Source: JAGOTP01 sp964567995 (GTDB taxonomy: Bacteria; Patescibacteriota; Patescibacteriia; 2-12-FULL-60-25). From it: 64,000 nucleotides of DNA. The position numbers and the translations under genes are program-made. The DNA lies in NCBI GenBank assembly GCA_964567995.1, contig CAZMOB010000002.1:62001-126000 (forward strand). Reading direction: 5' to 3'. The notes below the pieces were generated by a model. That model made no database searches and was not told the origin of the DNA. It saw only the letters and a list, made by a program, of their open reading frames with translations. Below, piece by piece: positions 25,860 through 35,134 of this stretch (positions are counted from its first letter, which is position 1; each line of letters opens with the position of its first letter).

Positions 25860-26894
25860 TTACCACTCCAACGCCCCACCCACCTTATATTCCGTCACCC
25901 GTGTCTCAAAGAAGTTCTTCTCTTTGCTCAGGTCGATCGTCTCACTCATCCAGGGGAATGGGTTCGCAACATTGAACTGCGCTGGTAACCCGATACGCTC
26001 CAACCGACGATCTGCAATATACTCGATGTATTGCCGGAAACTCGCTGCGTTCATGCCAAAGATGCCCTTTGGGAACGCTGTGTCGGCGAACGTATATTCT
26101 AATGTCGCTGCTCGCTTCACCAGATCAATGATGTGGGCTTGGAATTCGGGTGTCCAGAGTTCTGGCTGTTCGCTTTTGATCGAATTGATCATCTCGATCC
26201 CGAAGTTCAAGTGCTGTGACTCATCGCGCATGATGTATTCGATCTGCTCAGCCGATCCCACGAGCTTATTCTGACGTTTGAAGCCCAAGATGACTGCGAA
26301 CGAGCTGTAGAAGAAGATCCCTTCCATGATGAGCGAGAAGACGATCATATTCTCGAGGAACTTTTGATCACTCGCGAACGTCCCTGTTTTGAAGTGCGGA
26401 TCGAAGATCCCATCGTTGAAGCTCAAGATGAAGCTGTCTTTGTCGTAGATGCTCTTTACTTCGCGGTACATGTTGAAGACCTCACCGCCATCCAACGCGA
26501 GTGATTCTACGATGTACTGGTATGCGTGAGTATGAATCGCTTCTTCGTAGGCTTGGCGGAGCAAGTACAGGCGACATTCAGGCGACGTCACGTGCTTATA
26601 GGTCGCAAGTACCAAATTATTCGCTGCGATCGAATCGGCGGTTGTGAAGAAGCCGAGCACCGTTTTGAAGGCGCGGCGTTCATCTTCCGTGAGCACATCT
26701 TTTGACCGCCACTGCTCGACGTCCTTTTGCATGTTGATCTCGGTCGGGAGCCAGTGATTGGCGTTGCCGACGTTGTAGGCATCCCAGGCGAACGTGTGCC
26801 GCATGGGATAGAGCTGGACGACATCGGCGTCCCGGCCGTTGATCACGCGGCGGTTGTTGATATGGACGCGATCGGAGGTTTGAGTGATAGGCAT
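25860..26894 (-). CDS. nrdB: Ribonucleotide reductase class I, small subunit
   Basis: 344 residues. Supplies the radical for reduction of ribonucleotides, together with NrdA. The diiron ligands are visible: Asp87 in TTADSIAANN, Glu118 and His121 in YEEAIHTHAY, Glu in IMEGIFFY, Glu and His in MRDESQHLN. Tyr125 sits four residues after His121, matching the radical Tyr122 of E. coli, so this is a Tyr-radical type and not the Phe-containing class Ic. The C-terminus EYKVGGALEW is the tail expected to dock on NrdA. It lies 37 bases after nrdA in the same operon, under tandem NrdR boxes. Confidence 0.95.
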   Translation of the reverse strand: MPITQTSDRVHINNRRVINGRDADVVQLYPMRHTFAWDAYNVGNANHWLPTEINMQKDVEQWRSKDVLTEDERRAFKTVLGFFTTADSIAANNLVLATYKHVTSPECRLYLLRQAYEEAIHTHAYQYIVESLALDGGEVFNMYREVKSIYDKDSFILSFNDGIFDPHFKTGTFASDQKFLENMIVFSLIMEGIFFYSSFAVILGFKRQNKLVGSAEQIEYIMRDESQHLNFGIEMINSIKSEQPELWTPEFQAHIIDLVKRAATLEYTFADTAFPKGIFGMNAASFRQYIEYIADRRLERIGLPAQFNVANPFPWMSETIDLSKEKNFFETRVTEYKVGGALEW

Positions 26895-26931
26895 AAGATG
26901 TTTGGGTTACGAGCAAAGAGCGAGACGAGCT

Positions 26932-29841
26932 TTATTGGCACGCTTCACACGTTGGGTCATTGATCTTGCAGAGTTTGATTTCCTTCCCATCGATGATAGT
27001 CGTGGCGGAGCTAGGAACCGTCTTTGCTTTTGGGGTAGTTTCAACAGGAATAGTCTTGGTTGCTGGCTCGTTGGCTGAGGCGGCTACGGTGGCCGCATGA
27101 GCGACAGGGGATGGCATCGCGTCATGGGTGGCCGTATTCACAGGTGCCGTATCGCCCGGCTTACTTGTGCTGCGCTTATGCGTTGAGCCAAACTCGGCTG
27201 TACTGACTGTCGACTTCTCGACTTGGGAGGCAGCCAAGGTGCGGAGGTAGTACGTTGTTTTCACGCCGAGTTCCCACGCATACATGTAGATGTCGTTAAT
27301 CTCTTTTCCAGACGAGCCCTTGTAGAAGATGTTGAGCGCTTGGCTTTGATCCATCCATTTGCCACGAGCGGCTGCCGCCCGGATCAACCACTGAGGCTCG
27401 ATGTCGAACGTCTCTTTGTACTTCTCGCGCAAGTTGGCCGGAATCTCTTCGATTTCCGCAATCGTTCCATCAAAATATTTCAGTTTCTTCAACATGGAAT
27501 CGTCCCACAAATTGATCTTCTTCAAATCATCGACAAGTGCGGTGTTGATGACGATGAAGTCGCCGAACTGGTTTGCTTTGACGTACAGGTTCTTGTAGAT
27601 CGGCTCGATCGATGGCGTGCAGCCGGAGATGTTCGAGATCGTGGCCGTTGGAGCGATCGCCAAGCAATTCGAGTTACGCATCCCATGCTTCTTGATGGCG
27701 GCCCGGACGATCGACCAATCCAAGGTGCTCGTACGAGGCGTTTCGATTCGTTCGCCGCGTTCCTGTTCAAGCAAATCGATGGTATCGAGCGGCAAGATGC
27801 CGCGCGACCACTTCGAGCCTTCGTAGGATTCGTAGACATCGCGCTCTTTGGCAAGTTCCGTCGAAGCGAGAATGGCGTAATACGACACGGCTTCCATGCT
27901 TTCGTCGGCGAACTGCACACACGCTTCGGAGGCAAAGTTAATGTTGAGGGCGTAGAGCGCATCCTGGAACCCCATGATTCCAAGGCCGACTGGACGATGG
28001 CGCATGTTTGAACGCTGCGCTTCGACGGTTGGGTAGAAGTTCACGTCGATCACGTTATCGAGCATCCGCATGGCGGTTGTAACCGTTTCTTTGATCAGCT
28101 CAAGATCCAATTTGCCGTTTCGAATATGATGTGCCAAGTTGACCGATCCCAAGTTACACACAGCCGTTTCGTCAGCTGAGGTATTCAGTGTAATTTCGGT
28201 ACACAAGTTCGAACTATGGATGACGCCGATATGATCCTGTGGTGAACGCACATTGCACGGATCTTTCCAGGTGATCCAAGGATGACCCGTTTCGAATAGC
28301 ATCCCAAGCATTTTCTTCCAAAGATCACGCGCTTTCACTTTGCGGTGTAGGCGGATCTGGCCCTCGGCAGCGAGACGTTCATAGTTTTGATATTGCTCTT
28401 CAAACTTCTTGCCATAGATGTGATGCAGGTCGGGCACTTCGTCTGGCGAGAACAGTGTCCAGTCTTTGTCATCACGCACGCGCTTCATGAACAGGTCTGG
28501 AATCCAGTTGGCGGTGTCCATGTCATGGGCACGACGGCGTTCGTCACCTGTGTTTTTGCGGAGTTCAAGGAAGTCTTCGATGTCGTAGTGCCAGGTTTCG
28601 AGGTAGGCACAGGTCGCACCACGGCGTCGACCAGAGCGATTGATCGCGGCGGTTGTGTCGTTCGCGACTTTGAGGAAAGGGATAATTCCTTGGCTTTCGA
28701 CGCCCGTTCCTTTGATACGGGAGCCTGTGCCGCGCAAATTGGTCCAGTCATTGCCAAGTCCACCCGACCACTTTGAGAGTTGGGCATTGTCGGCCAGGCT
28801 CTTGAAAATGTGATCGAGCGAGTCCATGACGGTCGTGAGGTAGCACGAAGACAGCTGGGGATGGGAGGTTCCGGCATGGAAGAGGGTTGGCGTGGAGGGG
28901 ACAAAACGCAATGTCGAAATCAGTTCGTAGAAGCGAATGGCCATGTCGTCGCGCTGGCCGCGTGTTTCGTTCAACGCCAAACCCATGGCGACGCGCATCC
29001 AAAACGCTTGAGGTGTTTCTAGGAGCTGCTTGGTGTTTGGATGATTCAGGAAGTAGCGATCGGCGATCGTCTGCATGCCCAAAAAGAGGAATAGATCATC
29101 GCGTTCTGGCTTCAAGACGGTCGCCAGGTGTTCTAGATCGAATTTGATCATCCGTTCATCCAGCTTTTTGAGCTCGGTCAATGTCTTGATGTTTTTTACG
29201 AAGGTGGCGCGGTAGACCTCGTCTAGTTTGGAGAAGTCGACATGTTCGCCGGCGGTTTCTTTGTAGACTTTGTGGACTAAGAGGCGGCTCGCCATTTTGG
29301 AATAGGCTGGGTCACGTTCAATGAAGGCACGGGTGGTCAAAATCAAGGCCTGAGCAATGTCAGACGTTTTCATGCCGTCGTAGACATCCTGGGCACACTG
29401 CTGAGCGATTGTTTCGACATCGACGGTTGAGCCAGCGTCTCTGGCGACGTGTTGGAGGGTTTTGCGGATTTTTTCAATCGAAAATGGCTCCGTCTTGCCC
29501 GAACGCTTCACGACCGAGATGGAGAACGTCTGCGGGGCCTGCTCGCGGATTTTGGCGTGTTCGTAGCGGTAGAGGATGTAGTCCTTGGCGACATCAAAGA
29601 AACTGTCGCGCATCAAAATCTGCTCTACGACATTCTGTACCTCTTCGATCGAGGTCACGCCGTCTGCCCCGACCCGGGTTTCAAGAGCGGCTACGACATC
29701 TTGCGTCAGCCGCTCAAGAACGGTCGATTCAACGCCGCCTCGGATGGCCGTAAAGGCCTTGAAGAGTGCCTGTGTGATTTTTCCGCTATCGAAGGCGACA
29801 ATGCGCCCATCGCGCTTTTTGATGCGAAGAAGTGAACCCAT
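26932..29841 (-). CDS. nrdA: Ribonucleotide reductase class I, large subunit
   Basis: 969 residues. Two N-terminal ATP-cone modules are visible (IKKRDGRIVAFDSGKI at the start and VVKRSGKTEPFSIEKI near residue 108), so activity is probably tuned by ATP/dATP. Catalytic residues are present: Cys in PQLSSCYL, Asn-Cys-Glu in SSNLCTEI, and NCLAIAPTATIS. The C-terminal CxxC-type pair is in LCKINDPTCEAC, after an Ala/Thr-rich flexible linker of about 70 residues that is longer than usual. Upstream are two NrdR boxes. nrdB follows. Identification is secure. Confidence 0.96.
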   Translation of the reverse strand: MGSLLRIKKRDGRIVAFDSGKITQALFKAFTAIRGGVESTVLERLTQDVVAALETRVGADGVTSIEEVQNVVEQILMRDSFFDVAKDYILYRYEHAKIREQAPQTFSISVVKRSGKTEPFSIEKIRKTLQHVARDAGSTVDVETIAQQCAQDVYDGMKTSDIAQALILTTRAFIERDPAYSKMASRLLVHKVYKETAGEHVDFSKLDEVYRATFVKNIKTLTELKKLDERMIKFDLEHLATVLKPERDDLFLFLGMQTIADRYFLNHPNTKQLLETPQAFWMRVAMGLALNETRGQRDDMAIRFYELISTLRFVPSTPTLFHAGTSHPQLSSCYLTTVMDSLDHIFKSLADNAQLSKWSGGLGNDWTNLRGTGSRIKGTGVESQGIIPFLKVANDTTAAINRSGRRRGATCAYLETWHYDIEDFLELRKNTGDERRRAHDMDTANWIPDLFMKRVRDDKDWTLFSPDEVPDLHHIYGKKFEEQYQNYERLAAEGQIRLHRKVKARDLWKKMLGMLFETGHPWITWKDPCNVRSPQDHIGVIHSSNLCTEITLNTSADETAVCNLGSVNLAHHIRNGKLDLELIKETVTTAMRMLDNVIDVNFYPTVEAQRSNMRHRPVGLGIMGFQDALYALNINFASEACVQFADESMEAVSYYAILASTELAKERDVYESYEGSKWSRGILPLDTIDLLEQERGERIETPRTSTLDWSIVRAAIKKHGMRNSNCLAIAPTATISNISGCTPSIEPIYKNLYVKANQFGDFIVINTALVDDLKKINLWDDSMLKKLKYFDGTIAEIEEIPANLREKYKETFDIEPQWLIRAAAARGKWMDQSQALNIFYKGSSGKEINDIYMYAWELGVKTTYYLRTLAASQVEKSTVSTAEFGSTHKRSTSKPGDTAPVNTATHDAMPSPVAHAATVAASANEPATKTIPVETTPKAKTVPSSATTIIDGKEIKLCKINDPTCEACQ

Positions 29842-29913
29842 AAAGGTAAAAGAAGAATCGAGAGAAGTCTTAAAGGTCTAGCTGAAGATTGAGAAAGCCG
29901 TGTTTTCCTCCTA

Positions 29914-29929
29914 ACACTACATATTGTGG
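29914..29929. promoter_or_regulatory. NrdR box 1
   Basis: ACACTACATATTGTGG fits the NrdR consensus ACAC-A-TAT-TGTG(T). It lies about 75 bases upstream of the nrdA start. Confidence 0.75.
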
Positions 29930-29945
29930 TAGGAACTCAATTAAA

Positions 29946-29961
29946 CCACAAGATATAGTGT
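29946..29961. promoter_or_regulatory. NrdR box 2
   Basis: CCACAAGATATAGTGT, centred 32 bp from box 1, about three helical turns, as is usual for paired NrdR boxes. The rest of 29842-30136 shows no gene. Confidence 0.75.
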
Positions 29962-30136
29962 TTAAGAAGTTCCCTGTGTGGATAAAACGTGGACGGCCTG
30001 GGGGTGGTTTTTCTTGATGAAAAAGCCCTTATATTTTTGAAAAATGAACGTATGAAAAGGGAGAAGGCGTTTGCACGAGCCTTCGTCAAGATCGACAACC
30101 GATTCGTTATCCGAAGTGAAAGGTTGAAAACCAAAG

Positions 30137-30168
30137 GCCCCAGTGATTTCTTGGATGACCACTGGGGC
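30137..30168 (-). terminator. Terminator after the PH-domain gene
   Basis: GCCCCAGTG (30137-30145) pairs with CACTGGGGC (30160-30168). On the - strand the hairpin is followed by CTTTGGTTTTC. Confidence 0.75.
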
Positions 30169-30188
30169 TCATATTATCAGCTGTTATC

Positions 30189-30803
30189 TTATTTTGCCCG
30201 TCCGTTCGGTCTCGTTTCTTTCTGCTTGGAGGCATCGTTTGCTCCGAATTCCTCCAAGGTTTCTTCTTTGATATGGTCAGCTCGGTCGTGTTCAGATAGT
30301 TCAAGAATCGTTTTTGCTACTTCATTCGGATTCGGGATTTCTTCGAACATGAAGCGTTCGCGCTCGCCGGCGGTCTGAATCTCCACTTCCCCGAAGTTGA
30401 ACAGCGTTTTAACGAAGCCATTCACTATCGCTGTCACGTCCTGGATTCGATAGAGACGTAGTTCTGAGACAGTGCGGCCAAATAAGCCGTTTTGTTCGAT
30501 ATTCAAGATACGTCGGTTCGTTACGATCCAGCTATCGAGGTAATAATCTAGGAAGAGTTGGAACAAAAAGAGCCAAGCAAACAGGAAGAAGGCCGATCCA
30601 CCGAAGATGAGGAGCGCTTGGAAGCTCGGATTGGCCAAGAGTTCAGGCTGGAAGCCGCGGAAGTAGCCTAACAGGAGAAAGGGTCCCGCGATGAGTAAGA
30701 TGTACCCTAAAATCACGCTGAGGAGCGTAATCGGATGCCTGCGTAGAAAATACACGAGTTTTTCCTCTGGGATGGCATTCGGAAGATTCTGTAAATCAAG
30801 CAT
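30189..30803 (-). CDS. Membrane protein with bacterial PH domain (YdbT/DUF304 type)
   Basis: 204 residues. Two transmembrane helices (LLSVILGYILLIAGPFLLLGY and LLIFGGSAFFLFAWLFLFQLF, residues 26-90) are followed by a bacterial pleckstrin-homology domain with the characteristic YYLDSWIVTNRRILNIEQNGLFGR and RLYRIQDVTAIVNG. Such proteins are common, poorly characterised membrane anchors. The tail is charged and probably disordered. It lies downstream of ruvB and a tiny membrane protein in one - strand run, with 6 bases between stop and start, so they form a likely operon. Confidence 0.8.
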   Translation of the reverse strand: MLDLQNLPNAIPEEKLVYFLRRHPITLLSVILGYILLIAGPFLLLGYFRGFQPELLANPSFQALLIFGGSAFFLFAWLFLFQLFLDYYLDSWIVTNRRILNIEQNGLFGRTVSELRLYRIQDVTAIVNGFVKTLFNFGEVEIQTAGERERFMFEEIPNPNEVAKTILELSEHDRADHIKEETLEEFGANDASKQKETRPNGRAK

Positions 30804-30809
30804 AGCCGT

Positions 30810-31040
30810 TTAAAAGAGAGACAGCAGGCTGAACGGCTGGGTGAGGTCAACACTACCCGCATAGCCAACCGTCAGGACAATAACGCCAATGGATACGGCG
30901 ACGAATAGGCCAGCCGACAAGTAGGTTGAGCTACAAGACAGACCGTAGCGAACGGTTGTGGCGAGCGTTAGGAGGGAAGCAAGCCCAAATAAGCCCACAA
31001 CCACGATCCAGGCGATAAAAATCCAAAGAAGAGGAATCAT
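30810..31040 (-). CDS. Small two-TM membrane protein
   Basis: 76 residues with two hydrophobic helices (LWIFIAWIVVVGLFGLASLL and LFVAVSIGVIVLTVGYAG). No family recognised. Its ATG directly follows the ruvB stop codon, suggesting translational coupling. It is short but placed tightly in an operon, which supports it as real. Confidence 0.65.
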   Translation of the reverse strand: MIPLLWIFIAWIVVVGLFGLASLLTLATTVRYGLSCSSTYLSAGLFVAVSIGVIVLTVGYAGSVDLTQPFSLLSLF

Positions 31041-32087
31041 CTAGACCAGTATACTCTGGCGATCGGGCGGAGAAAAGCCGAGATGCTGATAGGCAAGGTC
31101 CGTAGCGACCCGGCCACGCGGGGTGCGCGTGATGAATCCTTCCTGCAATAAGAAGGGTTCAATGACTTCTTCGACGGTTTCAATTTCTTCGGCGATGGTG
31201 GCCGCGATCGAGGCTAAGCCGACCGGGCCACCGTTGAATTTCTCGATTAGGGCACGCAGCGCTCGTCGATCAGCTTCATCCAGGCCGCGCGTGTCGATTT
31301 CTAAGGCTTCGAGCGCTTCATGAGCGAGTGTTTCGATAAGCGTGCCGTCCGCTTTGACTTGGGCAAAGTCACGGACACGTTTCAGGAGGCGGTTGCCAAT
31401 GCGTGGGGTCCGCCGGGAACGAAACGCAATTGCTTTGAGAGCGGGCGCTTCGTAGGGAATGGTTAGCAGTTCGGCGCTCCGTCGTAGAATCGCTTCCATT
31501 TCGTCTGGTTGGTAGAAGTCGAGATGGTACGTGACTCCAAAGCGATCACGGAGCGGAGCGGACAGGAGAGACAGGCGGGTTGTGGCGCCGATAATGGTAA
31601 AGCGCTTTAAATCAAGGCGCAGCGTGCGGGCCGTCGGCCCTTTTCCGATCACGATATCCAGCGCGTAATCTTCCATGGCGGGATAGAGCACCTCTTCGAT
31701 CGAACGATTCATGCGATGAATTTCGTCGATGAAGAGAATATCGCCTTGTTCGAGGTTGGTGAGAATCGCTGCCAGATCACCAACGCGCTCAAGGGCTGGG
31801 CCGCTCGTGACTTTGATATTCGCACCCATTTCCTTGCTGATGACATGAGCAAGCGAGGTCTTACCCAGGCCTGGCGGACCATAAAACAGAATATGCTCTG
31901 CTGGTTCTCCCCGTTTTTTCGCCGCTTCCAAAAAGATTCGCAAATTCTCCTTCACTTTACTCTGTCCAATGAAGTCTTGAAGCGATGTCGGACGCAGTGC
32001 GAGATCGAACCCACGTTCGGTTTCACTCGCCTCGGGTGCGACGAGGCGTTCGGCGAACGAAAGATCATCCGGCAAGAACGGTTCCAT
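31041..32087 (-). CDS. ruvB: Holliday junction branch migration helicase RuvB
   Basis: 348 residues, full length. AAA+ motor that with RuvA drives branch migration. Walker A GPPGLGKTS, Walker B DILFIDEIHRMNR, sensor 1 GATTRLSLLSAPLRDRFG, and the C-terminal winged helix (EGFITRTPRGRVATDLAYQHLG) that binds DNA are all present. The start LPDDLSFAERLVAPEA precedes the usual LRPTSLQDFIGQ. ruvC is on the opposite strand at 7.5 kb and ruvA is not in the window. Confidence 0.97.
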   Translation of the reverse strand: MEPFLPDDLSFAERLVAPEASETERGFDLALRPTSLQDFIGQSKVKENLRIFLEAAKKRGEPAEHILFYGPPGLGKTSLAHVISKEMGANIKVTSGPALERVGDLAAILTNLEQGDILFIDEIHRMNRSIEEVLYPAMEDYALDIVIGKGPTARTLRLDLKRFTIIGATTRLSLLSAPLRDRFGVTYHLDFYQPDEMEAILRRSAELLTIPYEAPALKAIAFRSRRTPRIGNRLLKRVRDFAQVKADGTLIETLAHEALEALEIDTRGLDEADRRALRALIEKFNGGPVGLASIAATIAEEIETVEEVIEPFLLQEGFITRTPRGRVATDLAYQHLGFSPPDRQSILV

Positions 32088-32128
32088 GCCTCAAGTACAC
32101 CTGTTCGATTTATGTTCGTCAATGCGAA

Positions 32129-33007
32129 TCAATCTTGCACTGGTGTTTCTTGAGTAAAGATCTGCTGTACGGCCGGTTCCCATGTGATCGCGTGGCTTCG
32201 ACCAGTGGTGACAACGATCCGCTTATGAGTTTTGAGTGCGGCAAGTATTTTTTTCATCGCATGTAAATCGCGGAGTTCCCCTGCCTTACGAGCAAGCCTG
32301 TTTGTTGGTCCCTCAAACCGAGGACTTACAAACTGTTCTAGTTCTGCGAGAGAGAGCTCAGATAATGGCTTACCGGTTCGTTCAGTGATCAAATTGTCCC
32401 ACGTTTGGAGTGCATTTGGATTGGCTTGATGAAATGAAGCGGGAAGATTCTCCACTCCCAAAAGGGTTGTTACGTGTTCTATGATACGTGCTACATTTAG
32501 CTCTTTTTGATTTTCACGGAAGAGTTTCGTTGTCTGAAGAACGCACCAAGTGAGGAGTGTCTCAGGAGACTCTTCGCTCGCCGCGACCAATAAACTTTCT
32601 TTTTGTGTATCCCAACCCTCAACTCGAATGCCTTTCTGATGCGCGTATACTGCCGCATAGCCCTGTTCACCGTATTCTGAGAGAACGGCTGCAGAATCTA
32701 TATCAGATCGTTCGAGGGCTCTTTCCCAAGCTGCACCCTCTACGAGTACAAGGTCTGGTCGCTCGGAATCGATGGTTGTTTTTAGAGCGTCTGTTTCAGT
32801 TCCTAAATGAGTTGTATGCCTTGTTCCGTGAACGGCAATCCGTTGGTCGCTTGAACCAATAACATATGCATAAGGCCGATCACCCAGCTCTTTATTAATT
32901 TCAGGCTCTTCTTTCCTTGGAGTTCGAAAGACGCTCGCTAATTTTCGCGCGCGTTCTGTGAGTAGAGTTGTATCAGACGGTTGTTGGAGAGTTTCGAGTT
33001 TATTCAT
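32129..33007 (-). CDS. TraB/EreA-like hydrolase-fold protein (tentative)
   Basis: 292 residues. A pattern of short His/Glu motifs recalls the TraB/PrgY/EreA/ChaN group: HGTRHT near residue 60, LVLVEGAAW near 88, a His in RDLHAMKKI and GRSHAITWEP near the C-terminus. In that group such residues form a putative metal or catalytic site; members act as peptidases, esterases or pheromone-inactivating factors. The resemblance rests on motif spacing only. No signal peptide. The gene ends 41 bases before the ruvB start. Confidence 0.5.
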   Translation of the reverse strand: MNKLETLQQPSDTTLLTERARKLASVFRTPRKEEPEINKELGDRPYAYVIGSSDQRIAVHGTRHTTHLGTETDALKTTIDSERPDLVLVEGAAWERALERSDIDSAAVLSEYGEQGYAAVYAHQKGIRVEGWDTQKESLLVAASEESPETLLTWCVLQTTKLFRENQKELNVARIIEHVTTLLGVENLPASFHQANPNALQTWDNLITERTGKPLSELSLAELEQFVSPRFEGPTNRLARKAGELRDLHAMKKILAALKTHKRIVVTTGRSHAITWEPAVQQIFTQETPVQD

Positions 33008-33059
33008 GTCTTCTACAGAATGACAGATGAGATGATCGTCTTCAATTTTACTATTGTAA

Positions 33060-33102
33060 CTACATCTTGAAACAAGTCAGGAATCTTTGTTCCAAGATGT
33101 AG
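33060..33102. repeat. Long inverted repeat upstream of the TraB-like gene
   Basis: CTACATCTTG (33060-33069) pairs with CAAGATGTAG (33093-33102), with further ACAA/TTGT pairing inside. It may act as a second terminator for the gene to the right or as an operator for the gene to the left. Confidence 0.5.
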
Positions 33103-33104
33103 CC

Positions 33105-33146
33105 GCCCCACTTACGAAGAAAGAAAAGAAAGGGTGTAAGTGGGGC
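33105..33146 (-). terminator. Terminator after the 33156-34088 gene
   Basis: GCCCCACTTAC (33105-33115) pairs with GTAAGTGGGGC (33136-33146) around a 20-base loop, ten bases after the stop on the - strand. There is no long T-run after it. Confidence 0.6.
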
Positions 33147-33155
33147 AACGAGAAG

Positions 33156-34088
33156 CTAAAGTTCAGTGTAGGTCAGACAGATGAGACGCTCGCTGCACAT
33201 CATTTCCCCTCCGTGGGTAATTGTTGCCGCGTGATGTGTTAGAGTGCCTTTTTTTTCTTGTTTAAAATAACTACCTCTACTTGCCATGCCGATAACATCT
33301 TCATCACTCGTTACATGAATTGCTGAGTCATGAAAGATGGTGGTACTAGTAACGACCCATTCATCTTTCTCGGTTCCCCAGCAGCGCCGGGACTTAAATA
33401 CGATATGTTCTGTCGATCGTGTAGAGCCCACACATTCGCCCGGCGTCATGTCTGGATATCGTACCGAGGAGGATGATGATTGATATGATGTAGAGTTGTA
33501 GACAGGGGACTGGATTACTTTATAGGGAAGCGTTGTAAGCTTTTCTTCAGGCTTACGCCCGTCTGCGAGCATGGTACCGATAAACAGGAGGTAAAGGCTT
33601 TCGGTGGCGGGGGACGTTCCTGTTTCCATGATCATCCCCGGTACATCCCGGAGAGGCATGTCGGACATGTTGAAGTAGGTGAAGTCGAACAGTTTGCCTT
33701 CTCTAGATTCCTCGTACTTCAGCTCTAGACGCGGATATCCAGCGAAACAGTTCCCGTTTGTACCATGGAGAGTGCTGAGTTGCGACACGGCTTCATGAGC
33801 TCTTTTGACGGCATTTTCGCTGTACAGGACATTCAGCACGCTGTTGCCGGTTTTGTTGGCGTTGCGAAGCAGGTCCGTGATCTCACGTGCCACGCCGATC
33901 GGCTTGATCCCGAAGGCCTGGATATCCTCTGCAGTGAGCGTCTTCAGCGCTCCCGCTCTCATCCCCGTTTCGTCCCTCAAACGATCTGCGAAGATCACGG
34001 GATCGATTTCCTTTGAACCGTCTCCTACAGTCTGGTTGTAGTGGTGGATGATGGCGAGTACCCGGGTGAGCAGGTTTTTGGTGTTCAT
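33156..34088 (-). CDS. Hypothetical protein with own strong promoter
   Basis: 310 residues, no family recognised. The N-terminal 100 residues are helical; the middle contains strand-rich stretches with a Ser-rich segment (TSYQSSSSSVRYPD) and the C-terminal part has several Cys and His residues (GECVGS, RRCWGTE, THHAATITHGGEMMCSERLICL). No signal peptide. A strong promoter lies divergent to that of the TrmB gene, so TrmB may control it. Codon use differs a little from the housekeeping genes, and a recent acquisition is possible. Confidence 0.6.
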   Translation of the reverse strand: MNTKNLLTRVLAIIHHYNQTVGDGSKEIDPVIFADRLRDETGMRAGALKTLTAEDIQAFGIKPIGVAREITDLLRNANKTGNSVLNVLYSENAVKRAHEAVSQLSTLHGTNGNCFAGYPRLELKYEESREGKLFDFTYFNMSDMPLRDVPGMIMETGTSPATESLYLLFIGTMLADGRKPEEKLTTLPYKVIQSPVYNSTSYQSSSSSVRYPDMTPGECVGSTRSTEHIVFKSRRCWGTEKDEWVVTSTTIFHDSAIHVTSDEDVIGMASRGSYFKQEKKGTLTHHAATITHGGEMMCSERLICLTYTEL

Positions 34089-34168
34089 GGTTTCCTCCGT
34101 TGTTTCTGTCTAGTTGTCGAACGTTCGTGCGTGATGGTTGTTCACTAATTATTCTTAGCGAACCGAAT

Positions 34169-34197
34169 ACAATAACAGTAAATTACTATTTTGTCAA
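34169..34197 (-). promoter_or_regulatory. Promoter of the 33156-34088 gene
   Basis: On the - strand TTGACA (34192-34197), 17 bases, TATTGT (34169-34174). It is divergent from the TrmB promoter. The 28 bases between the two -35 boxes contain the near-palindrome AATAAGGCTTATATT, a possible shared operator. Confidence 0.65.
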
Positions 34198-34225
34198 TTA
34201 AATAAGGCTTATATTAGGAAATAAC

Positions 34226-34254
34226 TTGACAAACGTCACAAAATAAGTTACGAT
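34226..34254 (+). promoter_or_regulatory. Promoter of the second TrmB gene
   Basis: TTGACA (34226-34231), 17 bases, TACGAT (34249-34254). The start would leave a leader of about 10 bases before the ATG at 34272. Confidence 0.7.
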
Positions 34255-34271
34255 TCTAAATAAGAAATGCT

Positions 34272-35069
34272 ATGCTTAGCCAAACCGAATTGAAAGAAGT
34301 TCTAAACACTTCTTTGCAGGAGCTTGGGCTTACGGATAATGAAAAGAGTCTGTATTTGTTATCCCTTCAGCAGGGTCCGTCCACAATTAGCGCTTTAGCG
34401 GAGGCGCTTACGGTGCCACGTCCCTATATCTATAAGCTCATCGAAGCCTTGGAACGGGTCGGATTAGCCAAATTTTCCGAGCGTAAGAAGTATCTCCGAA
34501 CGTTCATGGTTGAATCCCCGACCAAAGTTGTAGAACTTGTGCGTCTGAAGAGGGAGCAGCTTGAACAACAAAGCCAGCTTCTCGTGCAGAAGATGCCGGA
34601 CTTGTTGGCGTTGTACCGCCAAGGAGAGCTCCCAACGTCCTTTCGCATTTACCAGGGTGAGAAAGAATATCAAAAACTCTTCTTCCACATGATAGAAGAG
34701 GCACAGGGTGAGATTCTGTCATTTGGAGCGGCGGAAGAATATATGAAATCGTTTCCGCCGTTGGAAGCGATTCGGTGGTCGAAGGAACGTTTATCAAAAA
34801 AGATCTGGTTGAAAATATTGTCTCTCCCGACACAGATGTTTGATCCAATTCGTGATTCGAATGTGACTGAATGTCGCGAAACACGATTTATTTCAACGCT
34901 CACGCCGTTTATCACCTCATTTCAGATCTTTGGCAAGAAGACGGTGATCTGGCAGCCAGAAGCGCATCTCGCACTCCTTATTGAAGATGAATTTATGACG
35001 CAAATGTTAAAAAGCATATTTGAACTTCTTTGGGCGCAGAACAATGTCGTTCCAGTCATTCCTGAATGA
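34272..35069 (+). CDS. TrmB-family transcriptional regulator
   Basis: 265 residues, complete. The N-terminal winged helix is LQELGLTDNEKSLYLLSLQ, then ISALAEALTVPRPYIYKLIEALERVGL; a coiled linker (ELVRLKREQLEQQSQLLVQKM) and a PLD-like sensor region (SFRIYQGEKEYQKLF, EILSFGAAEEYMKSF) follow. In the family the sensor binds sugars or other small ligands; the ligand here is unknown. It is divergent from the 33156-34088 gene with facing promoters, so that gene is the likely target. Its stop overlaps an ATG of the DedA frame (ATGA at 35066). Confidence 0.85.
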   Translation: MLSQTELKEVLNTSLQELGLTDNEKSLYLLSLQQGPSTISALAEALTVPRPYIYKLIEALERVGLAKFSERKKYLRTFMVESPTKVVELVRLKREQLEQQSQLLVQKMPDLLALYRQGELPTSFRIYQGEKEYQKLFFHMIEEAQGEILSFGAAEEYMKSFPPLEAIRWSKERLSKKIWLKILSLPTQMFDPIRDSNVTECRETRFISTLTPFITSFQIFGKKTVIWQPEAHLALLIEDEFMTQMLKSIFELLWAQNNVVPVIPE

Positions 35070-35134
35070 ACGTTCAGGGGATTTCCCTTTACACATTTGG
35101 AAAACACATGAGGAACAGGTACGCTTTTCAAGCT

